A DNA stretch of 31,920 bases from a virus. A model generated the notes under the pieces. The model saw nothing but the letters and a program-made list of their open reading frames with translations. It made no database searches and was not told the DNA's origin. Below, piece by piece: positions 7,597 through 14,297 of this stretch. A program made the translations under genes and the position numbers. The stretch spans positions 1 to 31,920 of the IMG/VR virus record IMGVR_UViG_3300010354_013305. One strand, written 5' to 3'. Numbering within the stretch: position 1 is the first letter of the stretch; the number at the start of each line of letters is the position of its first letter.

Positions 7597-8223
7597 TTAT
7601 CCTCCAAATAAATGTAATGCGTGGTTATAATGTTTAATTCGATCTTCTAGACCAATAGTGCCGCCGTTAATTCTTTTAGTTAATGTTACAATGTCTTTTT
7701 GGTCAGCCCATTGATTTAACTTGTTCTGTTCCCAAAAAAAGCAAGCAGATTGTACAGCACCTTCAAATGTTTGTAGATACTCGGCAGCTTCTTCTACATC
7801 AACACCGATACTAGCAGCAAAAAATGTGTAATTATTTTTACCAGTTAATTGAATTAGCCCACGACCGCAGTATTTCCAGCCATCACCAGATTCTTCTGGA
7901 CCATTACCCATACGATTAGCATATACACGATTGGCAATCATTTCTGGTTTGTTAGCGTAACGAGCGGCAGTAGCATCGTCTGGAAAGTATTTTCCAAACA
8001 CCTTGCGCAAACTTGCTGCTTTGTAGTTAAGATTTTCTTTCAAGAATTTAAAATTTCCGCTTTCGTGAGCACATTGAGCTAAGAACGCAGCTACTCGGAG
8101 AGGGGTGTTAATTTCATAGTCCGGTAAAATCTTAGTCAGCGAATCATACCAATAGTCAAGATAAGGGTTATTCCCTATGATTCCTTTAAGGTGGTCTTTG
8201 GTAAATTCAAATGTAAAACTCAT
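7597..8223 (-). CDS. Endolysin, glycoside hydrolase family 19 type
   Basis: A 208-aa chitinase-like muramidase, without signal peptide, that degrades peptidoglycan at lysis. Family GH19 hallmarks are AHESGNF with the presumed catalytic E54, the block GRGLIQLTGKNNY (120-132), and RINGGTIGLEDR near the C-terminus. The Shine-Dalgarno AAGGAG sits 7 nt before the ATG. It starts the lysis cassette, followed by the two-TM protein and the lipoprotein. Lack of a signal peptide means it needs a holin to reach the wall. There is no separate cell-wall-binding domain. Confidence 0.92.
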   Translation of the reverse strand: MSFTFEFTKDHLKGIIGNNPYLDYWYDSLTKILPDYEINTPLRVAAFLAQCAHESGNFKFLKENLNYKAASLRKVFGKYFPDDATAARYANKPEMIANRVYANRMGNGPEESGDGWKYCGRGLIQLTGKNNYTFFAASIGVDVEEAAEYLQTFEGAVQSACFFWEQNKLNQWADQKDIVTLTKRINGGTIGLEDRIKHYNHALHLFGG

Positions 8224-8233
8224 TGTTCGCTCC

Positions 8234-8953
8234 TTATTTTAGTTTTACGGCTATCCCATATCCTAGAGATTCGAGTACATGAAGATTTCCGATTTTGTGT
8301 ATGTTATAATCACCTAAATGCTTAATTAGGTATAGATTTTCTGCAACTGCTTTACTTTCTAGTTGAATTGCTCCAGTAATCCTAGATGTTAATTCATTAA
8401 TAGGCCCATGGTCAACTAGTTCAAATCTAATGAAATTGTTTTTGCTCTTTTTGATAATCAAGTTGTTATCTTGCATTACAACATTCTCTTTAAGAGTTTT
8501 ATGAAAAAAATTCTTGTAATTTTTTATATAATTTTCATTAATACTAACAGTATATTCTTGAGCAGTTTTAGGAATTTTTGTATTTAGGCTATCTTCAGTA
8601 GCATCTATACTATCAAAGTTTCTGTGATACCGAAATTTAAGATTTTCTATGCCAGTAAGCTTTTTTACACCGTCGACAATTTCCATAATATTAGACGGCA
8701 ATTTGCTATCTCTTTGTATTTCGACAAACACCTTATATTTTCCATCGTCAAGCTCGCCAGGACTTACATCGGCGTCGAGTACGAATCCAAAACCTTTTTC
8801 TATAAAGTTTACGAGATCGTTAGCTGCTTCTTTAATGTCGACTTCAAAACTAAGAACGCTAACATCAGAATCCTCACCCATTTTACTTGAGTAACTATCT
8901 ATTTCAAAGATTTCTTTAACTAGGTCTCGAAGGTCGTTTGCTCGTAAGGTCAT
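8234..8953 (-). CDS. Conserved-looking phage protein of unknown function
   Basis: A 239-aa soluble mixed alpha/beta protein without signal peptide, membrane segment or motif I recognise. The first half is acidic (GEDSDVSVLSFEVDIKEA), the second half basic and hydrophobic. Its ATG overlaps the stop of the upstream 172-aa gene (ATGA at 8950-8953), and it lies 10 nt before the endolysin, so the three are co-transcribed. Its place between a late-type promoter and the lysis genes suggests a late gene, possibly a virion component; this is positional inference only. Confidence 0.7.
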   Translation of the reverse strand: MTLRANDLRDLVKEIFEIDSYSSKMGEDSDVSVLSFEVDIKEAANDLVNFIEKGFGFVLDADVSPGELDDGKYKVFVEIQRDSKLPSNIMEIVDGVKKLTGIENLKFRYHRNFDSIDATEDSLNTKIPKTAQEYTVSINENYIKNYKNFFHKTLKENVVMQDNNLIIKKSKNNFIRFELVDHGPINELTSRITGAIQLESKAVAENLYLIKHLGDYNIHKIGNLHVLESLGYGIAVKLK

Positions 8954-9468
8954 TGTTCTGTTCCTGGTTCAACAACTTGTTCGACAGGTTGCTCAGCCTG
9001 TGCGCTAGCTGGAATTTCTGGCTCGTCGGGCATGATTTGACTTCTTACTCTATCTTGATACCCTCTAAACATTTCTAACATAAGTTTTTTCGGCATTCTC
9101 ACTTCAACTACCCATACAGGTAATCGGTCCAGTTTTCCTTTTTTGCTGTTATGTCGAATGTCGTTATGATCCTTAATCTCTCGCGGTGCAACTAACTCAG
9201 TAGTACGATATCGAATTTTACACCCATATTCTGTTAATCTTTTAGCTCCAATAGGATTAGGCATCTCTCGATGAGGCCACATCAGTTCCACAGTTACCCA
9301 ATGTCTTTCAATATCTGGACCTTTGATAACTTCGCCTTTATCCCAGTTTTCGTAAACATAGACATCTAATTCGTCTATAACTCGTTCAAAGTCCTTTAAT
9401 ACAGCTAACGAACTGTTCGAATTATAAAGGGTTTCTGTATTTTTAATTATTTCTATAAGGTCTTTCAT
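8950..9468 (-). CDS. Unknown phage protein with Pro/Gln/Glu-rich tail
   Basis: A 172-aa soluble protein: an N-terminal helix (MKDLIEIIKNTETL), a basic, tryptophan-containing core (HWVTVELMWPHREMPNP, LPVWVVEVRMPKKLML), then a disordered acidic tail rich in Pro, Glu, Gln and Val. I placed the start at ATG 9468, not the in-frame TTG at 9474, because AAAGGA (9475-9480) leaves the correct 6-nt gap for the ATG. A GATAAATA box lies just upstream. The stop overlaps the next gene by ATGA. The family is not recognised; a late structural or assembly role is possible. Confidence 0.7.
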   Translation of the reverse strand: MKDLIEIIKNTETLYNSNSSLAVLKDFERVIDELDVYVYENWDKGEVIKGPDIERHWVTVELMWPHREMPNPIGAKRLTEYGCKIRYRTTELVAPREIKDHNDIRHNSKKGKLDRLPVWVVEVRMPKKLMLEMFRGYQDRVRSQIMPDEPEIPASAQAEQPVEQVVEPGTEQ

Positions 9469-9486
9469 AGCCAATCCTTTACAAAA

Positions 9487-9494
9487 TATTTATC
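9487..9494 (-). promoter_or_regulatory. Late-promoter-like box GATAAATA
   Basis: Differs by one base from the T4 late -10 box TATAAATA. A start site 6-7 nt downstream would give a roughly 12-nt leader beginning with the AAAGGA ribosome site of the 172-aa gene. It would drive the two unknown genes and the lysis cassette. Confidence 0.5.
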
Positions 9495-9550
9495 AATAGC
9501 AAGATGTTAAGTGATTGCTTTATTATTATATTATCTGATTAAATACTTGG

Positions 9551-9583
9551 TAGGGCTTCGGCCCTTCGGTGGCCGTAGCCTTA
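9551..9583 (+). promoter_or_regulatory. phoH leader with two alternative UUCG-capped hairpins
   Basis: AGGGC-TTCG-GCCCT (9552-9565) is a perfect 5-bp hairpin with the extra-stable cUUCGg loop. The same 5' arm can instead pair with 9571-9583 to give a longer stem (12 pairs, one mismatch), whose apex again contains a C-UUCG-G pair with one bulged base. The two folds exclude each other. The structure ends 8 nt before the phoH Shine-Dalgarno (9591-9597). Confidence 0.5.
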
Positions 9584-9603
9584 CTCATATAGGAGAGTAT
9601 TAT

Positions 9604-10332
9604 ATGGCAAAAAGAGCGGCAAAAAGGCGTTTTAATGCAGTTCAGGAATCGAGCAATATTATAGAGATGCAACCTTACATGCCTCAGAAGAAGCTAAGTG
9701 TAGCTATTCATCCTCGAAACAAACACCAAAGAACCTATCTTCAAAAATTACAAAACGATGTCAAAAACATTGTCTTTGCTATAGGACCAGCTGGCACTGG
9801 AAAAACCTTGCTGGCCTGTCAAACTGGAGTTCAGTGGCTTAAAGGTGGAAAAGTAGAAAAAATAATTGTAACAAGACCAGCTGTTAGTGTAGACGAAGAT
9901 CTAGGATTTTTACCCGGGTCGTTGCAGCAAAAAATGGAACCTTGGACAAGACCTATTTTTGATGTTCTACATGACTACTATTACAGTAGAGAAATAGAAC
10001 ATATGGTTCGAGAAGGAATTATCGAAATTAGCCCATTAGCTTATATGAGAGGCAGGACTTTTAAGAATGCATGGATTATTGCTGATGAAATGCAAAACGC
10101 TACGCCTAATCAAATGAAGATGTTACTAACAAGATTAGGTGAAGGCTCTAAAATGGTAGTAACCGGAGACCTACGGCAGGCTGACAGACTAGATAACAAT
10201 GGTCTATTAGAATTTGTTAATTTACTCGACGAGGTTGAAAATCTAACACATGTAGATGTAATTAGATTTGATAACCAAGATATTGAAAGGCACAATGCAG
10301 TTAAAGAAATATTAGAAATTTACGGAGATTAA
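9604..10332 (+). CDS. phoH: PhoH-like P-loop ATPase
   Basis: A 242-aa PhoH-family NTPase, common in marine phages; its role is unsettled (phosphate-stress or RNA-linked ATPase). Walker A GPAGTGKT is at 61-68, Walker B IIADEMQN at 158-165, and VVTGDLRQAD at about 185-194 is typical of the family. It has a basic N-terminus (MAKRAAKRRF). I chose ATG 9604 because AGGAGAG (9591-9597) is spaced 6 nt from it; an upstream in-frame ATG-type start at 9511 would translate the structured leader and has no ribosome site. It is one of only three plus-strand genes here and converges on gp44, sharing a hairpin at its stop codon. Confidence 0.93.
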   Translation: MAKRAAKRRFNAVQESSNIIEMQPYMPQKKLSVAIHPRNKHQRTYLQKLQNDVKNIVFAIGPAGTGKTLLACQTGVQWLKGGKVEKIIVTRPAVSVDEDLGFLPGSLQQKMEPWTRPIFDVLHDYYYSREIEHMVREGIIEISPLAYMRGRTFKNAWIIADEMQNATPNQMKMLLTRLGEGSKMVVTGDLRQADRLDNNGLLEFVNLLDEVENLTHVDVIRFDNQDIERHNAVKEILEIYGD

Positions 10333-10356
10333 GAATAGGGGCCTAGCCCCTATTCT
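10332..10356. terminator. Bidirectional hairpin between phoH and gene 44
   Basis: AGAATAGGGGC (10332-10342) and GCCCCTATTCT (10346-10356) form a perfect 11-bp stem with a 3-nt loop. It includes the last base of the phoH stop codon and part of the gene 44 stop codon, so one element serves both convergent transcripts. Neither side has a strong U-run, so it may act as an RNA 3'-end stabiliser as well as a terminator. Confidence 0.65.
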
Positions 10357-11272
10357 AAAGAGCACCGAGCTTAATCATAGTAGCTGCTAGATTAATTTCT
10401 GGATCAGCTACTAGAGCATGGTTAACTAGCCCTTCTCTGATAACAAGAATAGCCATTTCTTGTTGCTCTTCAGAGCCAAACAGGGTTATGTTGTCGTATA
10501 GCCATCTATATACTTCTTCAACTTCTTCTGGTCTTACTTGACCACAGACAAGTTTTCTTGCTTCGCTAATTTTACCTTTTTTAAACAGCTCGACCATTTC
10601 AATTTTATAATCAGCTGTATTTTCAAGTTCCTCTGGAGATTTTAGAGTACCACCGAGACTATTTGTTTGCAGATTATTAAGACATTTTCTTAAGTCTGGA
10701 TAAGTTCCTTTAACATATGTGTCAAGAGTGTCTAGGTCAAACTCAATTTTTTCTTCCACTAGTACAGTCGCCGCTCTTGCAGTAAATTCAGTAAGATCAG
10801 TTTTTTCAATATGAATGTGATGACATCGGCTATGTAATGCTGGAATAATCTTATTCGGGTAATTACATGTTAAAATGAATCGTACGCTAAAGCTATATTC
10901 TTCCATTAGATTACGCATAGCTGGTTGCACTGATTGAGGGTTTAAGAAATCTGCTTCGTCTAATATTACTATCTTAAAATCTCCAAACGGCATAGTTTGA
11001 CAGAAACCTACAAGCTTATCAGTAAGCCATTCGATTTTTCTACCTTCTTTACTGCCGTTAGCGAAAAGAACATCAGTATCAAAGATACCTAGTTCGTTTA
11101 CTAGAATTTTAGCTAGAGTTGTTTTTCCTACTCCCGCTGAACCGCTTAGTAGTAGATGAGGTATACTGCCTTCTTTGATCCACGCATTAATTTGTTCTTT
11201 TTGTGATTCATCTTTAAACACATACCCACTTAGACTTTTTGGTCTCCATTTTTCAACCCATAATTCTTGCAT
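10355..11272 (-). CDS. 44: Sliding-clamp loader ATPase subunit (T4 gp44-like)
   Basis: A 305-aa AAA+ clamp loader that opens and loads the gp45-type clamp at primer-template junctions. It begins WVEKWRPKSL, typical of the family, with Walker A GSAGVGKT (44-51), the DEAD box LDEADF (104-109) and the SRC motif (148-150) providing the trans arginine finger; the helical collar follows. In T4 the partner gene 62 follows gene 44, but here gene 44 ends the operon against convergent phoH, so any gp62 must be elsewhere. The start overlaps the dexA end by 20 nt, with AGGA 7 nt before the ATG. Confidence 0.95.
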   Translation of the reverse strand: MQELWVEKWRPKSLSGYVFKDESQKEQINAWIKEGSIPHLLLSGSAGVGKTTLAKILVNELGIFDTDVLFANGSKEGRKIEWLTDKLVGFCQTMPFGDFKIVILDEADFLNPQSVQPAMRNLMEEYSFSVRFILTCNYPNKIIPALHSRCHHIHIEKTDLTEFTARAATVLVEEKIEFDLDTLDTYVKGTYPDLRKCLNNLQTNSLGGTLKSPEELENTADYKIEMVELFKKGKISEARKLVCGQVRPEEVEEVYRWLYDNITLFGSEEQQEMAILVIREGLVNHALVADPEINLAATMIKLGAL

Positions 11273-11801
11273 TTGATATTCCTAATTTATTAATAGTGTG
11301 AATGATTGCCTTGCTTTGATTTATACTATCTTGTAATGCATTATGCAACTGTGTTTGAAACAATTTTCTTGGATCTTCTTCCATCAGGTTAAACAGTGTC
11401 CGAGAATCTTGTATTTGCCAATATTGCCATGGAATTGGTCTTTGTAACATTCGATAAAGGCTTTCTAATAGAACACTATCGAAACCACAACCATGGACCC
11501 AAATTTTACTAGATCCAACAAGGAACTTGTTAAGTTGATCTAGACAATAATTTAAATCTAATCGACCTTCAGGGTCCAATGCTTCCCACATAACATCTTT
11601 ATCCTGTTTCCCCCACCATTCCATTGTTTTTTCGTCAACTTTTCTTCCTAGGTCAAGTTGACTGTCAACATCGAATCTAAGGTAAAGTTCGTCATAGAGC
11701 TCTTCAGTTTTTGGGTTAAACCGAACTGCGCCCAAGGTAAGGATTACGGCATTTGGACAGGTTCCGAGAGTCTCGAGGTCAATTGTGCTGTGAATACTCA
11801 T
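11253..11801 (-). CDS. dexA: DexA-like 3'-5' exonuclease (DEDD family)
   Basis: A 182-aa nuclease resembling T4 exonuclease A. Metal-binding motifs: STIDLETLG (D8, E10), CGFDSVLL (D108) and HNALQDS (H153, D158), the DEDDh arrangement. In T4 the enzyme degrades DNA 3' to 5' and is dispensable. I chose ATG 11801 over an upstream in-frame ATG at 11864: the upstream segment is the antiparallel-frame body of a 51-aa membrane gene whose stop overlaps this ATG (ATGA), and the catalytic region begins right after 11801. It overlaps gene 44 by 20 nt. Confidence 0.88.
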   Translation of the reverse strand: MSIHSTIDLETLGTCPNAVILTLGAVRFNPKTEELYDELYLRFDVDSQLDLGRKVDEKTMEWWGKQDKDVMWEALDPEGRLDLNYCLDQLNKFLVGSSKIWVHGCGFDSVLLESLYRMLQRPIPWQYWQIQDSRTLFNLMEEDPRKLFQTQLHNALQDSINQSKAIIHTINKLGISNARIMG

Positions 11802-11953
11802 TGCTTGCTTTCTTGCCCCATTGCTGCTAGAATAAGCAAGACATATAGGATGGGCCAAGCCCATCCCTCGAGGTGCCCTAGTATGTGTAACACCATTAGA
11901 ACAATCCCAGTAGCACCTACAGTAGTAATTCCACTACCTGCATTTATTTTCAT
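11798..11953 (-). CDS. 51-aa protein with two predicted membrane helices
   Basis: A short gene fitting exactly between mazG and dexA: its ATG (11951-11953) overlaps the mazG TGA, and its TGA overlaps the dexA ATG, both as ATGA. The product has two hydrophobic segments (about 9-25, GITTVGATGIVLMVL; and 34-45, PILYVLLILAAM) separated by GHLEGWAW, and ends in GQESKQ. It could be a small inner-membrane effector, holin-like or superinfection-related protein; no family is recognised. The double coupling makes a real gene likely despite its size. Confidence 0.72.
   Translation of the reverse strand: MKINAGSGITTVGATGIVLMVLHILGHLEGWAWPILYVLLILAAMGQESKQ
11848..11866 (-). other. Perfect 8-bp hairpin inside the 51-aa gene
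   Basis: GGATGGGC (11848-11855), loop of 3, GCCCATCC (11859-11866). It lies in the coding part for GWAWPI and has no U-run. It could pause ribosomes or protect the mRNA, or be a by-product of the coding sequence. Confidence 0.35.
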
Positions 11954-12390
11954 AGATCGCCTTGTTTTCTGTTTTCGCTGTAAAATGGATCGAACTCTCC
12001 TCCAGGATATCTAGATTTAAGTTTATTAACATTTTCTGAAATGACTTCATTTGGATCGTAGCCTAATGCTCGACAGGCATTAATCCAATACCAAATAATA
12101 TCACCGAGTTCTCTTTTCATATGGAATCGGTTTTCTTCAGTATATGGTTTCCCTTGAAAAACCATTTTCTTAACGATTTCGTTAAACTCTCCGCCTTCAC
12201 TAGCAAGGCCTATACCTGCTGTGAGCAGTAATGAAATGTTTAATTCGATTCCGTCGATTGCTGCTTTACGCTCTAGATCATGCAAGCTAGTAATCAAAGA
12301 ATCTAAGCCGTTGCTTTGATTACTAGTAACTCCTGCTACAAAATCTTTGTATTTGTTTAAATCAACTTTTGGTTGGTGAAATTGTGACAT
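11950..12390 (-). CDS. mazG: MazG-like nucleotide pyrophosphohydrolase
   Basis: A 146-aa all-alpha NTP pyrophosphohydrolase. Metal-binding motif residues are visible: SEGGEFNE (E65, E68, E71), RELGD (E94, D97) and ENVNKLKSRYPGGEF (N120, K123). Phage MazG proteins have been proposed to alter host alarmone signalling or to recycle host nucleotides; the substrate cannot be told from the sequence. The likely start is ATG 12390 (or 12393), 4-7 nt after GAAAGG; the farther ATG at 12405 contains that ribosome site in its own codons. It overlaps the GroES gene by 29 nt. Confidence 0.9.
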   Translation of the reverse strand: MSQFHQPKVDLNKYKDFVAGVTSNQSNGLDSLITSLHDLERKAAIDGIELNISLLLTAGIGLASEGGEFNEIVKKMVFQGKPYTEENRFHMKRELGDIIWYWINACRALGYDPNEVISENVNKLKSRYPGGEFDPFYSENRKQGDL

Positions 12391-12706
12391 CATTAGGCCT
12401 TTCATCTGATGTCAACATTATAGCATCTTTATCAACACGACGCAAGGTAATTTCACCATTTTCGGTTTCTACAGTAAATCCTCTTGTCCAACGACCATGT
12501 TCTACACAAATCCATTCTCCAACTTTTACATCTTGTTGATCTGGACCGATTGCCCAAACTTTGGCCCATCGAGATTTAATACCGTGTGCCTTTCCGTCGT
12601 CTGAACTAATTATAATTCCTGAACTGGTTTTTTGTTCACCAAAATCCATGTCACTTACAAGAACAACATCTCTAAGTGGAACAAGCCTGCCTTTAATCGC
12701 ATTCAT
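12362..12706 (-). CDS. groES: GroES/gp31-type co-chaperonin
   Basis: A 114-aa co-chaperonin that would cap host GroEL. The Cpn10 beta-barrel pattern is visible: a basic start (MNAIKGRLVPLRDVVLV), a mobile-loop region with GEQKTSSGIIIS (about 23-34), then WAKVWAIGP and VKVGEWICVEHG. T4 uses gp31 to fold its large capsid protein with GroEL. The C-terminal extension after the barrel (about 92-114) is longer than bacterial GroES. Its ATG overlaps the stop of the 67-aa gene (ATGA). It adds to the protein-folding genes of this phage. Confidence 0.88.
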   Translation of the reverse strand: MNAIKGRLVPLRDVVLVSDMDFGEQKTSSGIIISSDDGKAHGIKSRWAKVWAIGPDQQDVKVGEWICVEHGRWTRGFTVETENGEITLRRVDKDAIMLTSDERPNDVTISPTKS

Positions 12707-12906
12707 TCAGTTCTATCACCTTTATAGTATTCGGAAATAATTTGTTCCCGAGTCTTGACAATTTTACCACCTTTTCCAAGTAAATCACCGCGAGCATTCA
12801 TTCTAGTATTTCCTACAGCAGGAGTTAATTCATTCCTAGCACGGAGGCGATCAAGCTCAACTACTTTACCTTGCATTGTGCGATAAGTTTTCTTTTGTGC
12901 AGCCAT
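12703..12906 (-). CDS. Conserved small basic protein (NELTPAVGN type)
   Basis: A 67-aa basic protein with a memorable core: KTYRTMQGKVVELDRL, then NELTPAVGNTRMNARGDLLG and KGGKIVKTREQI. Small proteins of this pattern are, from memory, widespread in T4-like marine phages, but I know no function. AAAGGAG lies 7 nt before the ATG. It is followed by ATGA coupling to the GroES gene, so it belongs to the early/middle operon. It could be a virion core or nucleic-acid-binding protein. Confidence 0.75.
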   Translation of the reverse strand: MAAQKKTYRTMQGKVVELDRLRARNELTPAVGNTRMNARGDLLGKGGKIVKTREQIISEYYKGDRTE

Positions 12907-12921
12907 TTTTTTCTCCTTTAA

Positions 12922-13452
12922 CTACTTAAAAAATTCTTTATAGTCTAACTCATATTTAATACTATCTATAGAATGAACTCCAATAATGTATAAAACATAG
13001 CTAGCAACACTGCTACCTCTTCCTACTCCGTAAAGGATATCATTTGTTTCACAAGTATCTACAAAGTATTTTAGCCATTTTAGTAAATCAATCATATTTC
13101 TTGATTTAAATTCTTGTAATTCTTCTTCTATTCGAACACACTCATCAGCCCACGGGGGGAACTTTGATCTTATCCATTCAATAATATCTAAGTTTTTATA
13201 TTCTTCAGGCATAAACCAAACCTGTTGATTATTTTCATCGAATGACAGTAAATCGGAATCATGTATGTGGTATCTTAATTTTTTATAATCTAATTTTAGA
13301 TCTTTTATAGTTTGATTATAAAGTTCAACTTCAAATCTGTTATTAAACGCAAATTTTTCAATATCTTCAATTGTATCAAAACTAATAGCATCCAACAAGT
13401 CTTTTGTTGAAAGTATCTGATTACCTAAATGATCTAATTCTATTCTTGACAT
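12922..13452 (-). CDS. C-family DNA polymerase (DnaE)-like fragment without catalytic Asp
   Basis: A 176-aa protein whose C-terminal part matches the nucleotide-binding region of bacterial DnaE/PolC. RIEEELQEFKSRNMIDLL is followed by ILYGVGRGSSVASYVLYIIG (139-158) and a segment ending LDYKEFF. In full polymerases this run leads into FERFLN and then the catalytic PDxDxD; here the protein stops just before it, so polymerase chemistry is impossible with this chain alone. It could be a regulatory mimic of host DNA Pol III, or a piece of a split enzyme. A TTGACA-N17-TAAACT promoter ends exactly 6 nt before the ATG; the AGAGGA touching the start is too close to act as a normal ribosome site. Confidence 0.7.
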   Translation of the reverse strand: MSRIELDHLGNQILSTKDLLDAISFDTIEDIEKFAFNNRFEVELYNQTIKDLKLDYKKLRYHIHDSDLLSFDENNQQVWFMPEEYKNLDIIEWIRSKFPPWADECVRIEEELQEFKSRNMIDLLKWLKYFVDTCETNDILYGVGRGSSVASYVLYIIGVHSIDSIKYELDYKEFFK

Positions 13453-13458
13453 TCCTCT

Positions 13459-13487
13459 AGTTTAGTCGATATTGATCAAGTTGTCAA
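13459..13487 (-). promoter_or_regulatory. Sigma70-like promoter predicting a leaderless mRNA
   Basis: Minus strand: TTGACA (13487 to 13482), exactly 17 bp, then TAAACT (13464 to 13459, 4 of 6 matches to TATAAT). The ATG of the polymerase-like gene follows after 6 nt, so the expected start site falls on the A of the start codon. It separates the fibre genes from the replication/metabolism operon. Confidence 0.65.
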
Positions 13488-13692
13488 GATCTTTGGGGCG
13501 TTTTTGATACATTTCGTTAACCTGTCTCGAACGTCTCATTGATAATTCTTGCCTATATTGATCTAAGAAAATCTGTATTTGTTGCCTTAAAGCACCATTC
13601 CCGGTTTGAAAATATTTTCTGCTGAGCTCGATAATTTTATTTTCTATTTCTTCATCTTTAAAAGAAGAAAGGTCAGATTCTAAAGGGTGCAT
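13462..13692 (-). CDS. Unknown 76-aa helical protein
   Basis: A charged, helix-rich protein (MHPLESDLSSFKDEEIENKI, then a long Gln/Arg-rich helix QQIQIFLDQYRQELSMRR). No motif is recognised. Its ATG overlaps the stop of the upstream 193-aa gene (TAATG, one shared base), so it is translated with the fibre genes, and its 3' end carries the promoter for the next operon. From memory, similar small proteins starting MHPLE occur in marine T4-like phages, without assigned function. Confidence 0.7.
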   Translation of the reverse strand: MHPLESDLSSFKDEEIENKIIELSRKYFQTGNGALRQQIQIFLDQYRQELSMRRSRQVNEMYQKRPKDLDNLINID

Positions 13693-14273
13693 TAGGCAAA
13701 GGATCCTTTGTATTCTGCATAGACTTGTTGGTTATCCCAAGTAAAGAATCGTATGATAGTAGGGTTAGTTGTGCTACTAACGGTAACTGTTCCTGGGAAA
13801 CTAGAATTTTTCTTAATAGTTACAGTAGTAATTACATTCTGAAAAGTAACATTATGTGATCCTCCATCCTCACTAAGTAAGACTAGATGTAATTCAGACA
13901 CTCTTCCGTCCTCTTCGTAATCACCTTCAGGAATATCTGGCCATCCTGATAAAGTTACAGCAGTATCTCCAGTAAGTCTTAGTAATTGGTAGTGCCCGTT
14001 ATTATAATCTACAGTGTGTGCTGAAGTAATCCCACCACTTTCGAAGTAGGAAAAAGTACTTCGATGTATATTCATGTCTTCTTGTTTTAATGAGTTAAAG
14101 TCATTAGGAATTTGAGTGTTAGCACTTTCTGTTTCTAAACTAGTAATTTCGACCTTAGCTACATCAAGTCCAGCTTTAATAGCACTAAAGTTATCACGAA
14201 ACCCCTGGCTATCATTATCTTGTCCAGCAACTGGGTAGTTGGTTAAAATGTTTTCTGTGTTTATTGCAGACAT
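13692..14273 (-). CDS. Fibre-associated structural protein, small
   Basis: A 193-aa protein with N-terminus NYPVAGQDNDSQGFRDNFSAIKAGLDVA, a divergent version of the (G)NDGxGDSxRxAFxKxNxNF module that opens the larger fibres, then a short helix and a beta-rich C-terminal domain (SELHLVLLSEDGG, NVTFQNVITTVTI). It is probably a virion protein using the shared attachment module. AAAGGA is 6 nt before the ATG and an AATAAATA box just upstream. Confidence 0.7.
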   Translation of the reverse strand: MSAINTENILTNYPVAGQDNDSQGFRDNFSAIKAGLDVAKVEITSLETESANTQIPNDFNSLKQEDMNIHRSTFSYFESGGITSAHTVDYNNGHYQLLRLTGDTAVTLSGWPDIPEGDYEEDGRVSELHLVLLSEDGGSHNVTFQNVITTVTIKKNSSFPGTVTVSSTTNPTIIRFFTWDNQQVYAEYKGSFA

Positions 14274-14289
14274 TTCTGATCCTTTTTAA

Positions 14290-14297
14290 TATTTATT
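14290..14297 (-). promoter_or_regulatory. Late-promoter-like box AATAAATA
   Basis: It overlaps the stop codon of the 1154-aa gene and lies 16 nt before the ATG at 14273. A start site 6-7 nt downstream would leave a roughly 10-nt leader holding AAAGGA. Confidence 0.4.

Noticed and set aside
9511-9603. Upstream extension of phoH by 31 codons
   Set aside because: It would translate the structured leader and lacks a ribosome site, whereas AGGAGAG is well placed for ATG 9604.
11802-11864. Upstream ATG for dexA
   Set aside because: The segment is coding for the 51-aa membrane protein in another frame, and the ATG overlapping that stop fits operon style.
12757-12762. TTGACA on the plus strand as a promoter
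   Set aside because: It is inside the 67-aa minus-strand gene with no -10 at suitable spacing and no plus-strand gene downstream.
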